Source of the DNA: GCA-2731375 sp002731375
GTDB taxonomy: Bacteria > Pseudomonadota > Alphaproteobacteria > GCA-2731375
Direction of reading: 5' to 3'
DNA: 64,000 nt
Assembly (NCBI GenBank): GCA_030752605.1
Contig: JASMDX010000049.1
Span: 1-64,000 of the forward strand
Positions 50,676 through 59,747 of this stretch are shown one piece after another. The notes under the pieces are model-generated. The model was not told where the DNA came from. It saw only the letters and a program-made list of their open reading frames with translations, and searched no databases. A program made the position numbers and the translations under genes. Position 1 is the stretch's first letter, and every line of letters begins with the position of its first letter.

Positions 50676-51956
50676 TCAAGCGGAAACTACTGCGGCAAGG
50701 TATCTCCGAACCGCCGCCAGAAAAAACCAGGCGAACGCACCCGCACCAACAAGGCCAATCAGAGCCGCCACGACAATTATCAGGGTTTGGGACCAGATTA
50801 TTCCGACGCCAAGCAATAATAGCGAGGCACAATGGCAGTACATATGGATGTTCAACGGCATCTGTGCCGTTAGCGCCGTGACTGTTGGCGGGCGGTGCTT
50901 TATAGCGATGGCGGCATGCATGGACGCCAGGAACGGGACGATCCGTTGCAGGATCGCTAACAAAAACGTCAGCAACCAGGCCAGCAGTGACAGGCTGAAA
51001 ATCACCCCACCCCGCGCGCCCAGCAGATCCAGGGCCCAGGCGATGCCGGCTAGCAGGCTCAAGGGCAGCAGGCCCCAGGCCAGACGGATCAGGATAAAGG
51101 CCGGGCCCAACCGTTTGCGCATACGTTCTCGCAAGGCTTGCACCATCAGGCCCAAATGGATCATCGCGGCCAGCAGACCGACGCAGCCGCCTATTGCGGC
51201 ACAGAGATCCATGCCGAACCAGGCGCCAAATAATCCTATCACCAGGCCTATCGCGCCGATGCCAAGGGAAGCCAAGGCCCATTTCTGTCCCGGTACCTGC
51301 GTCAATGCGAACATGGGCACCAGAACGTAGGAAAAACCAAACGCCAAAAGCCCCATGAAGCCATAGGCGGCGACCAACATATGGCTGACCGCGCTGCGCT
51401 GGGCGTCGGCGAAAATGCCATATTCCTGAGTGACGATCAGCGCCAGCCCCACGGCCAACAACCCCAGCAGCGCTGCCACCGCCAACCAGCCATGGGCCAC
51501 CACGGCAACCAAAGCGCCGCCCCGGCGCAGATTGCCAAGCAGCAGCCATAGATAGAGCAGAATGGCCAATCCGGCCAAGGTGCCGCCCGCCGCCATTGCA
51601 CGATGCCAAAAGAAGTACATGCCCAGGGCCAAAATCAAGCTGCCCAGATTGAATAGCCACCAAATGCCAGCGATCAAACGCGGCGCGGCAAAGCCCTGCA
51701 GGGTCGCCACAGGCAGCAATTGCAGGCTGGCGCCCATTGCGGACATGGTAAAGACCCCCAAGGTCAGCAAATGAATGGCGGCCAGCACCGGCCCGCCGCC
51801 GCCCGCGTAGTCCGGCAAGTCATTTGCGCCAAGCGCCAGTACGACCCAGGCAGCCATATGGAACACCACTGCCGCGGCAAAAAAACGGAACGGCAGGGAC
51901 AGGGGCAGCAAACGCTCCGAGGCGCTGCCCAGGAATGCGGTCGCGCCTGATGCCAT
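50676..51956 (-). CDS. Multi-pass membrane protein, NnrS / heme-copper oxidase subunit I-like
   Basis: A 426-residue protein with about 12 hydrophobic segments. Histidines lie inside or next to membrane segments: VVFHMAAWVVLALGAN, AAIHLLTLGVFTMSAMGASL, SHMLVAAYGFMGLLAFGFSY and others. This layout recalls NnrS and heme-copper-oxidase subunit I-like proteins, in which such histidines bind heme or copper. I cannot confirm cofactor ligands. Its start overlaps the stop of the DUF2249 gene (TAATG), which fixes the N-terminus. Position in the operon suggests a role in electron transfer or protection against nitrogen oxides. Confidence 0.7.
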   Translation of the reverse strand: MASGATAFLGSASERLLPLSLPFRFFAAAVVFHMAAWVVLALGANDLPDYAGGGGPVLAAIHLLTLGVFTMSAMGASLQLLPVATLQGFAAPRLIAGIWWLFNLGSLILALGMYFFWHRAMAAGGTLAGLAILLYLWLLLGNLRRGGALVAVVAHGWLAVAALLGLLAVGLALIVTQEYGIFADAQRSAVSHMLVAAYGFMGLLAFGFSYVLVPMFALTQVPGQKWALASLGIGAIGLVIGLFGAWFGMDLCAAIGGCVGLLAAMIHLGLMVQALRERMRKRLGPAFILIRLAWGLLPLSLLAGIAWALDLLGARGGVIFSLSLLAWLLTFLLAILQRIVPFLASMHAAIAIKHRPPTVTALTAQMPLNIHMYCHCASLLLLGVGIIWSQTLIIVVAALIGLVGAGAFAWFFLAAVRRYLAAVVSA

Positions 51957-52222
51957 TAGCGGCTGCCGCGCCAAATACGCAAACGGAATTCACCACCCTC
52001 GGCAAGGGCATCTTCCATGACTTCATGGTTCCAGCCCCGCTCCGCCAATTCCGGATAGAGATAGATAGGCTCGCGGTGGTGATGCACGATTATGTCGCCT
52101 GTTTCCACCGTCTCCAGAAGAGCCAGAATTTGCAGCATGGGCTCGGGTGGCGGTAAATCACGGACGTCGATATGTTTGCCGTCACTGGCCTGCCAATGGG
52201 GCGCGGTCAGTTCCGCTGCCAT
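51956..52222 (-). CDS. DUF2249 domain protein
   Basis: An 88-residue protein. The DUF2249 pattern is IDVRDLPPPEPMLQILALLE, followed by VHHHREPIYLYPELAERGWN, a sirA-like fold with a His-rich turn. Proteins with this domain are often encoded with hemerythrins, nitrite or nitric oxide reductases; the molecular role is unknown. The start lies one base after the stop of the membrane-anchor gene, and its stop overlaps the next start, so it is tightly embedded in the molybdoenzyme operon. Confidence 0.82.
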   Translation of the reverse strand: MAAELTAPHWQASDGKHIDVRDLPPPEPMLQILALLETVETGDIIVHHHREPIYLYPELAERGWNHEVMEDALAEGGEFRLRIWRGSR

Positions 52223-52223
52223 C

Positions 52224-53132
52224 TCAATATCCGCTCTTTGTCCAACCGGGTTTGTCGCCCGGCCCCGGCACGCCGGCGCCACGCACGGGGGTTAGCGGCA
52301 GGGCAAAGCCCTGGTTAAAGGCGGCGCGGGCCACCACGACGAATTTCAAGCGCCAGCCGCTGGCGATGGTCACCAGCCCCGCCAAGGCGCCAAGCCAGGA
52401 CCCTAAATCCGCCATAACAAGCGCCAGCAAAACCAGAACAGCGGCAGCATAATGACCCAGGCCATTGATCATCGGCGTGGCCTCGCTCAATACCGCCAGC
52501 GCCTTGACCGGCGCGCCCGCCGCCTTCAGCCCACTTAAATAACGTCGCCAGGCCAGCCAACGGCCCAGCAGCAAGAGCAGCAACAAGACCAGTGGCGAGA
52601 CGGCCGCGCCGCCAAACAATGCCATCGCGAGCAATAGGAAGCCGCAGCCTTCCGCCAACCCGGTGACGAGGATCACCGGCCGTAGCGCCGCATGGCGCCA
52701 AGCGGGGATACCCTTGGAGGCAAGCAGTATGCGGGCCTGGCAATAGAGATAAGCCGCCGCCAACAATGCCGCCAACGAGATTGCGCCGGCGGCAATATCA
52801 GGCAGATAAACAAAAGGTGCCGCAGCCAACGCCGCCAGCAATGTCATGGGCAGCAACAAGGCTGAGACAAAGGCTTCCCGCGTCATCCACGAGGATTGCG
52901 GATGGAAGAACACATGCAAAGCACGCCAGGGCCGGCCAATTTCCAGCCACACGCTGAACAGCCCCATACCGACCAAAACCGCGCCGGCGAAACCAAGTGG
53001 CCAATAGGGCACCCCGCTACTCGAAGCCAGCGCCGCCAAGATCACCAGGCCGCTACCGCTACCGCCGCAGATAAAGTTGCCGGCGGCGCGCCAATCCCAG
53101 TTAATTTGATGGCGCGGTTCAATCTGGCTCAT
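52224..53132 (-). CDS. DmsC/NrfD-type membrane anchor subunit
   Basis: A 302-residue integral membrane protein with eight or so hydrophobic helices. QINWDWRAAGNFICGGSGSG opens the protein, and WLEIGRPWRALHVFFHPQSS with SWMTREAFVSALL is the NrfD/PsrC-DmsC signature between early helices. It anchors the molybdoenzyme-FeS heterodimer and passes electrons to or from quinones. The start overlaps the end of the FeS-subunit gene by 14 bases. An overlong upstream frame is not used. Confidence 0.88.
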   Translation of the reverse strand: MSQIEPRHQINWDWRAAGNFICGGSGSGLVILAALASSSGVPYWPLGFAGAVLVGMGLFSVWLEIGRPWRALHVFFHPQSSWMTREAFVSALLLPMTLLAALAAAPFVYLPDIAAGAISLAALLAAAYLYCQARILLASKGIPAWRHAALRPVILVTGLAEGCGFLLLAMALFGGAAVSPLVLLLLLLLGRWLAWRRYLSGLKAAGAPVKALAVLSEATPMINGLGHYAAAVLVLLALVMADLGSWLGALAGLVTIASGWRLKFVVVARAAFNQGFALPLTPVRGAGVPGPGDKPGWTKSGY

Positions 53133-53781
53133 GGTTCTTGTCCCAGATGTAATAGAAGCCCGGATCAGCACCCAGTTCCTCATGCATGCGGAAGGTCTGA
53201 TTCTCCGCCAACAGGGCCGAGACATTGCTGCCGGAATCATCCCGGTCACCGAAATTCAAGGCGCCGGCGATGCAGGAATTGACGCAGGCCGGCGTCACCT
53301 CAGGATCGACGCCCGGGGTTTGTCTGGTTTCCTTGGCGCTGTCGATGCGATCTTGGCAAAAATTACATTTCATGGCCACGGACATACGGCTTTCATCAAA
53401 GCGTGCCTCTTCGTGCCGCATGGCGCCCTTTTCTCCATAGGCCAGATCGCGCTTGTAGACGATATGGCGGGCCTGGTAGGGGCAGGCCACGGCGCAATAG
53501 CCACAACCGATGCAGAGATCGTAATCGATCTCAACAATGCCATCCGACCGGATCTTGGTAGCGGTTGAGGGACAGACATCCTCGCAGGGCGGATTGGCGC
53601 AGTGCATGCAGCCCACCGGCACAAAAGTACGTTGCACCTGGGGATAGCTGCCAGTCTCCATATCGAGTACTTGGCGCCACTGCACCCCTGGCGGGGTGGC
53701 GTTGGCATGCTTGCAAGCCGCCGTACAGGTTTGGCAGCCGACACAGCGCCGCAGGTCGGCGACCATCACAAAGCGGGTCAT
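53119..53781 (-). CDS. Four-cluster ferredoxin subunit of the molybdoenzyme
   Basis: A 220-residue DmsB/PsrB-type iron-sulfur protein. Cysteine groups are CVGCQTCTAACKHANATPPG, CMHCANPPCEDVCPSTATKI, CIGCGYCAVACPYQARHIVY, and CNFCQD with CVNSCIAGALNFGD. That supports four [4Fe-4S] clusters (or one 3Fe-4S). It has no signal peptide. Its ATG overlaps the stop of the Mo-subunit gene (ATGA). It relays electrons between the molybdenum subunit and the membrane anchor. Confidence 0.95.
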   Translation of the reverse strand: MTRFVMVADLRRCVGCQTCTAACKHANATPPGVQWRQVLDMETGSYPQVQRTFVPVGCMHCANPPCEDVCPSTATKIRSDGIVEIDYDLCIGCGYCAVACPYQARHIVYKRDLAYGEKGAMRHEEARFDESRMSVAMKCNFCQDRIDSAKETRQTPGVDPEVTPACVNSCIAGALNFGDRDDSGSNVSALLAENQTFRMHEELGADPGFYYIWDKNHEPD

Positions 53782-56507
53782 GCCCGGTCCTCTAGGCGGT
53801 TTACCGCGACCCGAACAATATCCGCGGACGAGCCGGTGGAATCCGTCAACGCCAGAGACATGGGCACCACGGTGTTCATTGACGGGGCAGGATGATCCAC
53901 CGAATAGGGCGTGACCCAATGGTCGAACTGACCCTGAATTAGAATAGTGTCCGGGCGGATGCCCTGTTTCAAGACGACCCGGCCTTTGGTGCCGCGCAGG
54001 GTCGACTTGATCTCCACCAGATCGCCGTCCTCAATGCCCATCTCTACCGCCCGGCCCGCGTTCATCACCACGGCGCGGTGACCGCGCATGTTCTTGGCTA
54101 CTTCGTCGATCATCTGAATGGAGCTGTTGGCGCCCCAGGCCAGCTGCATGCTGCGCGAAGTTAACAGCCAGAACGGATATTCATCCAGGTCACCGCCGGA
54201 ATTCACTGTAGCCTGCTCCCAGATTCCGGGGAAATCTTTCCACGGCGGCAATGCCTCGTATTCTTTGAGCTGTTCATTCCACCATTCGATGCCTTTTTCA
54301 TGCAGCCGGTTACCCAGTTGCTTGCCGATCCGGTAGAGTTGTTCCTGATAGGGCATTTCGAAGCGCAGGCCCTTTTTTCGCATTTCCGGGAACAGATACC
54401 AGATCAGGCGCGAGATCGGCTTGGTGCGGATGCCATGTTCCTTGTACCAATCCAAGCCGTCACTTTCAGCCCCGCCGGTCAACTCGGCGGAGGCTGCCTG
54501 GCACATGGCCTGCCAGATACTTTCCGTGGCGTGGTTTTGCACCGTATTCAGGCTGAAATCGTAATTACTACCCTTCAAGGGTACGCCCGCCGCGCCACGG
54601 TTGATGGCGTTATTGTAATTTTCCAGAATGCCGGCGCGCTCCGCCAGGGCGGTGGCGATATCGGTGAAGTCCATGGTATCACCCAGGGGCTCGATGGCCG
54701 GTTGACGCAGCGCCACGCCCTCATGATCCCAATAGGCCTCGGAAAACTTGGTGCCGCCAACGCGGATCAATTGCGTGCTTTCAAAATCCGTGCGCTCGGG
54801 CAACAGCACATCGGCCATGTGATTGGTTTCATCCCGGATATAGCAGAACGACACAATGAAGGGGAATTCGGAGATCCGCTCTGTCACCGATTTGGTATCC
54901 CAGAATGAAATAGCGGGGTTGGTGCGGTAGACGAACCACAGATCAGGGGCTGAGACCTCCGGCCAATTTTCCGGGCTCTCCTTCCGGAACATCCAGGCCA
55001 AATGGGTGGGACCCAGGGCTTGGCTCCACGGCGAGTTGGCCGACAGGGGCACCAGGGTATCATGGGCATTGCGGACCGAGGGGGTCTCGTGCCAGCCGTC
55101 CTTGTCGGTGGGATTCATGGGAAATTGCATGAAGCCGTCCGGGCCGCCGATCACCGATGCCTGACGCGTAGTGGCGGGCCGGTTCAGACGTACCGTGGTG
55201 CCCAGCGTGCCGCCGGGGACTTCCAGGGCGCCGACCAGACAGGCCAAAAGAGTGCGGCCCCAGCAACATTCGTAACCACCCCAGCCATTGTTGACGGTTT
55301 TGCCCAGAACCACCGAAACAGGGCGCAGGGGTAGGGTTTCGCCATCAATCACTGTGGTGGCACCAATCTGGGCATGGCTGACATATTCATCCGCAATACG
55401 CCGGATGCAGCCATCTGCTACCTGACAGATATCCTCGGCCCATTCCGGGGTGTACTGTGCCATCTGCTTTACCAAGGCGCTAAAAGCAGTCTCTACTTGG
55501 ACGTCTTCATGCCGCCATTCTTCGTCGTCGGCACCGACTTCGATACCGGAGGCGGTAAAACTACCCTCCAGGGCCGGCACGACACCATCAGTATCGAAGG
55601 GCAATGCCGCGCCTGTACGGGTGTCCCACATCAATGGCTTGTGGCTGATGGGATCGCGCAGGAAGTAGCCGTTCGGCGCCACCAGATAGGGTGAGCCCGT
55701 GTGATCGGTCAAAAATTCCAAATCCAGCCGTTCACGTGGCATCTCGTGTAGCATGACGTGCATCAGGCCATACATAAAGGCGGGATCGGTTTTTGGGCGG
55801 ATCGGCACCCATTCGGCAGAGCAGGCCCCGGTGACCGACAGATGCGGTTCGATCTGCACCCGCTTGACGCCGCGCTCCCGCGCGTTGGCATGGCGGGTCA
55901 CGCCCATGACGCCGCCGGAGGCTTCCGGATTGCCCCCAAACGAGAGGATATAGTTGGTGGTTGGAGTGTCCGAGGCGACGGTAAAGGCCCGGTGCCATAG
56001 TTCGCCATACAGATGTTCCGAATGGGTGCATTTCACCCCCTGCCCCGATCCGAAGCTGAAATCCACCGCGCCCCAGGCTGACAAAAATGCCGGGAAACTG
56101 CCCATGTAATAGGTCGGCGAACCGCCACCACCAAACGATGCCGCGACCCGTGGGTAGCCCAGTTCGTCACGCTGGCCCTTGGCCTTGATCTCGTTAAGCT
56201 TGCCGCCCACCAGATCCAGCGCCTCGTCCCAGGAAATCGGCACAAAACCGGGATCCTCGTCACGGCCCTTTTTCGGATTGGTCCGCTTCATGGGCGTCAA
56301 TAGACGGTTGGGATTGTAGGTTTTCTGTACCAGGCCATAGGCTTTGACGCAGGCCTTGCCGGCGCCAGGGTGAACATCGGCGAGAGCGAAGTTCGGCTCT
56401 ACCTCGGTGGCGACGCCATCCTCGACCTTGACAGTTAGGAAATCCGGCCCTGCGACGCATTGATAACAATACTGCGGCACCTTGCGAGAGGTGGTCATTT
56501 CCGTCAC
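53778..56507 (-). CDS. Molybdopterin oxidoreductase, catalytic subunit (DMSO reductase family)
   Basis: A 909-residue catalytic subunit of a complex iron-sulfur molybdoenzyme. The N-terminal cluster motif is YCYQCVAGPDFL (Cys14, Cys17) with a later Cys53 in GKACVKAYG; the position of the third ligand, residue 21, is proline. Cys160 in GQGVKCTHSEHLYGELW is the best candidate for the molybdenum ligand. The C-terminal molybdopterin domain has VVMNAGRAVEMGIEDGDLVE. There is no twin-arginine signal (start MTEMTTSRKVPQY), so the enzyme faces the cytoplasm. From memory the CYQCVAGPD start resembles phenylacetyl-CoA:acceptor oxidoreductase PadB and relatives; the substrate here is unknown. Confidence 0.88.
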   Translation of the reverse strand: MTEMTTSRKVPQYCYQCVAGPDFLTVKVEDGVATEVEPNFALADVHPGAGKACVKAYGLVQKTYNPNRLLTPMKRTNPKKGRDEDPGFVPISWDEALDLVGGKLNEIKAKGQRDELGYPRVAASFGGGGSPTYYMGSFPAFLSAWGAVDFSFGSGQGVKCTHSEHLYGELWHRAFTVASDTPTTNYILSFGGNPEASGGVMGVTRHANARERGVKRVQIEPHLSVTGACSAEWVPIRPKTDPAFMYGLMHVMLHEMPRERLDLEFLTDHTGSPYLVAPNGYFLRDPISHKPLMWDTRTGAALPFDTDGVVPALEGSFTASGIEVGADDEEWRHEDVQVETAFSALVKQMAQYTPEWAEDICQVADGCIRRIADEYVSHAQIGATTVIDGETLPLRPVSVVLGKTVNNGWGGYECCWGRTLLACLVGALEVPGGTLGTTVRLNRPATTRQASVIGGPDGFMQFPMNPTDKDGWHETPSVRNAHDTLVPLSANSPWSQALGPTHLAWMFRKESPENWPEVSAPDLWFVYRTNPAISFWDTKSVTERISEFPFIVSFCYIRDETNHMADVLLPERTDFESTQLIRVGGTKFSEAYWDHEGVALRQPAIEPLGDTMDFTDIATALAERAGILENYNNAINRGAAGVPLKGSNYDFSLNTVQNHATESIWQAMCQAASAELTGGAESDGLDWYKEHGIRTKPISRLIWYLFPEMRKKGLRFEMPYQEQLYRIGKQLGNRLHEKGIEWWNEQLKEYEALPPWKDFPGIWEQATVNSGGDLDEYPFWLLTSRSMQLAWGANSSIQMIDEVAKNMRGHRAVVMNAGRAVEMGIEDGDLVEIKSTLRGTKGRVVLKQGIRPDTILIQGQFDHWVTPYSVDHPAPSMNTVVPMSLALTDSTGSSADIVRVAVNRLEDRA

Positions 56508-56597
56508 CTAATCAATTGTTTGCCTACCCAACAATATATAAACAAAACTATTAGCCCGGACAACAAATGATATCAAAGGCCATTTTACGTCTGGAGT

Positions 56598-57320
56598 TCA
56601 TTCCTCATCATCGTTGATGGCGTGTAGCGCGGCGACATCCTTGATGCTCACCTTATGCCCCTCGGTAGCAACGCCAATGGAGCGCAACTTCAACAGCGCG
56701 CGGGACAAGGTTTCGGGCTGCATACCCAGACGGCCGGCGATCAGCATCTTGTCCAGAGGTAGTTCGAATTCGTCGGACCCCTCGTCCACACCCACCAATT
56801 TTTCCAGGAATGAAGCCAGGCGTTGGGTTGCCGATTTCACCGTCAACTGTTCCACCTGCTGCACGAAACCGCGCAGGCGGCGGGACATAGACGCCAACAT
56901 TATCAGGGCGATATCCGGATCGTCGCGCAACTGCTTCAAAATGCCGCTACGCGGGATCACCAAAAGCCGCGTATCGACGACAATTTCGGTGGTGATGGGA
57001 AAATTGCCGGAGACGAACATGGCGGCTTCCGCGAACGATTCGCCGGGGCCGAAAACGGCTATGATGCTTTCGTGACCGTCCGGGGCCTGACGAAAGCCCT
57101 TTACCCAGCCTTCCATGATGATGAAAAAACGGTCCGCCTGCTCCCCTTGCACGAATAGCGAGGTACCGCGCGGATAGCGCCGTACCGAGGCATCCAGCAA
57201 CAATTTCATGGCCGCGTCATCCGCCATTCCGGCGAACAGAGGGTTCTGTTTGAGCTGATCATAATCGGACGAGCGAATCCCCGTCCGGCGCTCAAATGTT
57301 TCGCGGTTAAGATCGGCCAT
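56598..57320 (-). CDS. Crp/Fnr-family regulator, Dnr-like (no cysteines)
   Basis: A 240-residue cAMP-binding-fold regulator. The sensor domain has YPRGTSLFVQGEQADRFFII and GPGESFAEAAMFVSG; the C-terminal HTH reads LIAGRLGMQPETLSRALLKL with the typical ETLSR recognition helix. It contains no cysteine, so it cannot carry the FNR Fe-S cluster. The pattern fits the Dnr/Nnr group, which senses nitric oxide through heme, though a heme ligand was not identified. It lies 90 bases upstream of the molybdoenzyme operon on the same strand and is its likely regulator. Confidence 0.88.
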   Translation of the reverse strand: MADLNRETFERRTGIRSSDYDQLKQNPLFAGMADDAAMKLLLDASVRRYPRGTSLFVQGEQADRFFIIMEGWVKGFRQAPDGHESIIAVFGPGESFAEAAMFVSGNFPITTEIVVDTRLLVIPRSGILKQLRDDPDIALIMLASMSRRLRGFVQQVEQLTVKSATQRLASFLEKLVGVDEGSDEFELPLDKMLIAGRLGMQPETLSRALLKLRSIGVATEGHKVSIKDVAALHAINDDEE

Positions 57321-57413
57321 TAAATTTCTTCCGTGCCGCATGCTTCAGCCATGAGCATAAGCATTAGGAATTGCGGCGCAATATCCGTTATCGCCAGGCT
57401 GATCCGGTCCGCC

Positions 57414-57827
57414 CTAGGACAGGACGGCTTCTCCTTCAATTTCAACCATGGCGTTGGGGTCGATTAGACGGCTGACCTCGACCAGGGTCATAGCTGGAAA
57501 ATGCTTGCCCAGGTGGGTTCCCCAGGCCGCACCCACGGCGGCGCCGGCGCTGTTAAAGGCATCGATATCCGTGACGAAGGCCCGCATCATGACCAGATTG
57601 GCTGGTTCCCCACCCGCCGCCCGCAGGACGGTGACCAGATTTCCCATGGCACGATCCCACTGGCCGCCGAAATCCAGGGCTGGATCTACCGCCTTGTTGC
57701 CGTCGGTGGCAGCGATCTGACCGGCTATACGCAAGATCTTTGAGCCGGTAGCAACCACCCCATAGGAAAAGCCTAGAGCCCGGTTCCACCCCTCGGGCAG
57801 GATCGCCCGATAATCAATATCGTTCAT
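57414..57827 (-). CDS. RidA-family protein
   Basis: A 137-residue RidA/YjgF-type protein. Blocks are YGVVATGSKILRIAGQIAAT, DRAMGNLVTVLRAAGGEPAN and FPAMTLVEVSRLIDPNAMVE ending IEGEAVLS. RidA hydrolyses reactive enamine/imine intermediates from PLP enzymes; the key arginine of the family (R105-type) is not at VEVSRL with certainty. Homologues in catabolic clusters act as imine deaminases. It is separate from the molybdoenzyme operon by about 90 bases. Confidence 0.87.
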   Translation of the reverse strand: MNDIDYRAILPEGWNRALGFSYGVVATGSKILRIAGQIAATDGNKAVDPALDFGGQWDRAMGNLVTVLRAAGGEPANLVMMRAFVTDIDAFNSAGAAVGAAWGTHLGKHFPAMTLVEVSRLIDPNAMVEIEGEAVLS

Positions 57828-57973
57828 GATCTTCCCTCTTCCCTGATCTACAAGTTTTGATAGATAACCCGCCTGATGCTCCTTCACCAGCCTTGATTGA
57901 ACCCGTCCAGCGCTTATGCTGAACCGATATCCTTAGCAGCCAATCTCATAGCCGCCAATCAAACGAGATCCCA

Positions 57974-58621
57974 TTGTCGCAAACCAGCCAACCCATGATC
58001 AACGCCACGCCCGTGGTGCTTGCCCTGATCGCCGTTAACGTTGCCGTCCACGCAATACGCCTGCTATTACCCGCGCAATGGTCGGACATCGCCGCCACCT
58101 TGGGAGGCTTCTCTGCGCCGTGGTTTGTTGCAACGGTGATGGGGATGCAGCCGGATTACATTATTTTCCAGCTACTCTCGCCCCTAACCTATGCGTTTTT
58201 GCATGCGGATCTATTGCATCTGACCATCAACATGGCCTTTCTGCTGGCCTTTGGCACGGCAATAGAGCGACGTCTGGGGCGGCTGCGTTTTGTCGCCCTT
58301 TATCTGATTTGCGGTCTGGGTGCCGCTGCCGCCTCCGTCGCATTGTTCTATTACAGTCAGGAGCAGACCATCATCGTTGGTGCCTCAGGCGCCGTCTCGG
58401 GCCTGTTCGGGGCGGTTTTGCGCGTAACCACGCGCCGGGCCTGGGCCGCCATCGCCATCTTCATTCTCAGCAACATGATCATCGGCTATACCGGCCTGCC
58501 CGGTGCCGGTACCGTCCGGGCGATAGCCTGGGAGGCCCATATCGGCGGCTTCCTGACCGGCTATCTGTTGCTGCCGCTGTTCGACGGCGCGGCGCGGAAA
58601 CTTGAAAGAAACCTGTCATGA
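57974..58621 (+). CDS. Rhomboid-family intramembrane serine protease
   Basis: A 215-residue protein with six hydrophobic segments. The catalytic serine is Ser138 in VGASGAVSGLFGA, and the histidine is His189 in WEAHIGGFLTGYLLL. The H-x-x-x-N motif is at His82 and Asn86 (LLHLTINMAF). Both dyad residues and the oxyanion residues are present, so it should be active. The start is TTG at 57974, or an ATG eight codons later. Its stop overlaps the start of the enolase-superfamily gene by four bases, an unexpected coupling. Confidence 0.9.
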   Translation: MSQTSQPMINATPVVLALIAVNVAVHAIRLLLPAQWSDIAATLGGFSAPWFVATVMGMQPDYIIFQLLSPLTYAFLHADLLHLTINMAFLLAFGTAIERRLGRLRFVALYLICGLGAAAASVALFYYSQEQTIIVGASGAVSGLFGAVLRVTTRRAWAAIAIFILSNMIIGYTGLPGAGTVRAIAWEAHIGGFLTGYLLLPLFDGAARKLERNLS

Positions 58622-59706
58622 AAATAACGGGACTACGCACCGAAGCGGTCCGGATTCCATTCGAAACACCGATCCGCACCGCGATTCACCATGTCGAGGC
58701 CGTCTGCTGCGTCCTGTTGCGGGTGGATACGGACGAAGGAATTGAGGGTCAAGGCCTGGTCTGGTGCATGAACGCCGCGCGTCTGCCCGTGCTCGACGCC
58801 GTGATCCACAGCCTTCGCCCCAGGGTCGTTGGCTGTGATCCGCATGAACATGCCGCCCTGTGGTCGGAAATGTGGGCCGACGTCAATTTCTTTGGCGCCA
58901 AGGGCATCAGCCTGTTCGGTATCGCCGCCATCGACATGGCGCTGTGGGATCTGGTGGGCAAAGCCCACGATATGTCCGTTTGCCATTTACTAGGGCAAAG
59001 CCGGGACCGGGTGCGGGCCTATCATTCGGGCGGCCTTTGGGTCTCGCTCACCCCGGACGAATTACAGGCCCAGGCCAAGGATTATCTGAGCCAGGGTTAT
59101 CGCGCCATGAAGATGCGCCTGGGCAAATCGTCCGTGACGGAAGATATCGAACGGGTGGCCGCCGTGCGCGAGGCGATCGGACCCGATATCGACCTGATGG
59201 CCGACGCAAACCAGGGCTTCAGCGTTAATCACGCCATCCGCATGGGCCGGGCGTTGGAGCCGTACAATCTGGTCTGGTACGAAGAACCGGTGCAGGCCCA
59301 TGACCTGGCCGGTTCGGCCCGGGTCGCGGCGGAGATCGACACACCCATTGCCAGCGGCGAGACCGAATATGCCCGCTATGGCTTCCGCGACATGATCGAG
59401 CGGGGCTCGGCCGATGTGCTGATGCCAGATCTGGAACGGGTCGGCGGCATCACGGAATTCGTCAAAGTGGCACATATGGCGGATGCCTTTGATATTCCCG
59501 TCTCGCCCCATGTCTATACCGAACAAAGCCTGCAGCTCTGCGGTGCCTTGAACAATATCGAATACAGCGAGATGATGCCCTGGTTCGCGCCGCTCTATAA
59601 CGAGGCGACCGAGCTGGAGGACGGCGATTTGTTGATCCCCGACCGGCCGGGCCTGGGCTTCACATTCAATGCGGACGCCATCGCGCGATACCACGTGCCG
59701 AGCTAA
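58618..59706 (+). CDS. Mandelate racemase/muconate lactonizing-family enzyme
   Basis: A 362-residue enolase-superfamily enzyme. The general base lysines are in YRAMKMRLGKSS (KxK, about residue 164). Metal ligands are in LMADANQGF, WYEEPV and ASGETEYARYGF, and the C-terminal histidine is in VSPHVYTEQSLQLC. This set fits the mandelate racemase subgroup acid-sugar dehydratases. The substrate is unknown. It overlaps the rhomboid gene by four bases, and a second enolase-superfamily gene follows after 41 bases. Confidence 0.88.
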   Translation: MKITGLRTEAVRIPFETPIRTAIHHVEAVCCVLLRVDTDEGIEGQGLVWCMNAARLPVLDAVIHSLRPRVVGCDPHEHAALWSEMWADVNFFGAKGISLFGIAAIDMALWDLVGKAHDMSVCHLLGQSRDRVRAYHSGGLWVSLTPDELQAQAKDYLSQGYRAMKMRLGKSSVTEDIERVAAVREAIGPDIDLMADANQGFSVNHAIRMGRALEPYNLVWYEEPVQAHDLAGSARVAAEIDTPIASGETEYARYGFRDMIERGSADVLMPDLERVGGITEFVKVAHMADAFDIPVSPHVYTEQSLQLCGALNNIEYSEMMPWFAPLYNEATELEDGDLLIPDRPGLGFTFNADAIARYHVPS

Positions 59707-59747
59707 TTGGCGCGTTACCGCGTCACTGATTGAGAGGAGTATGGCCA

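Noticed and set aside
50629..51663. Alternative minus frame across the NnrS-like gene
   Set aside because: It is Gly/Arg-rich and shifted from the hydrophobic, conserved frame.
56508..56597. FNR-type box upstream of the Mo subunit
   Set aside because: Only isolated TTGAT half-sites occur; no matching ATCAA at the correct spacing.
57370..57382. ATTGC-GGC-GCAAT palindrome upstream of the Crp/Fnr gene as an FNR/Dnr box
   Set aside because: The TTG and CAA halves are only five bases apart, whereas FNR/Dnr boxes have TTG-N8-CAA spacing.
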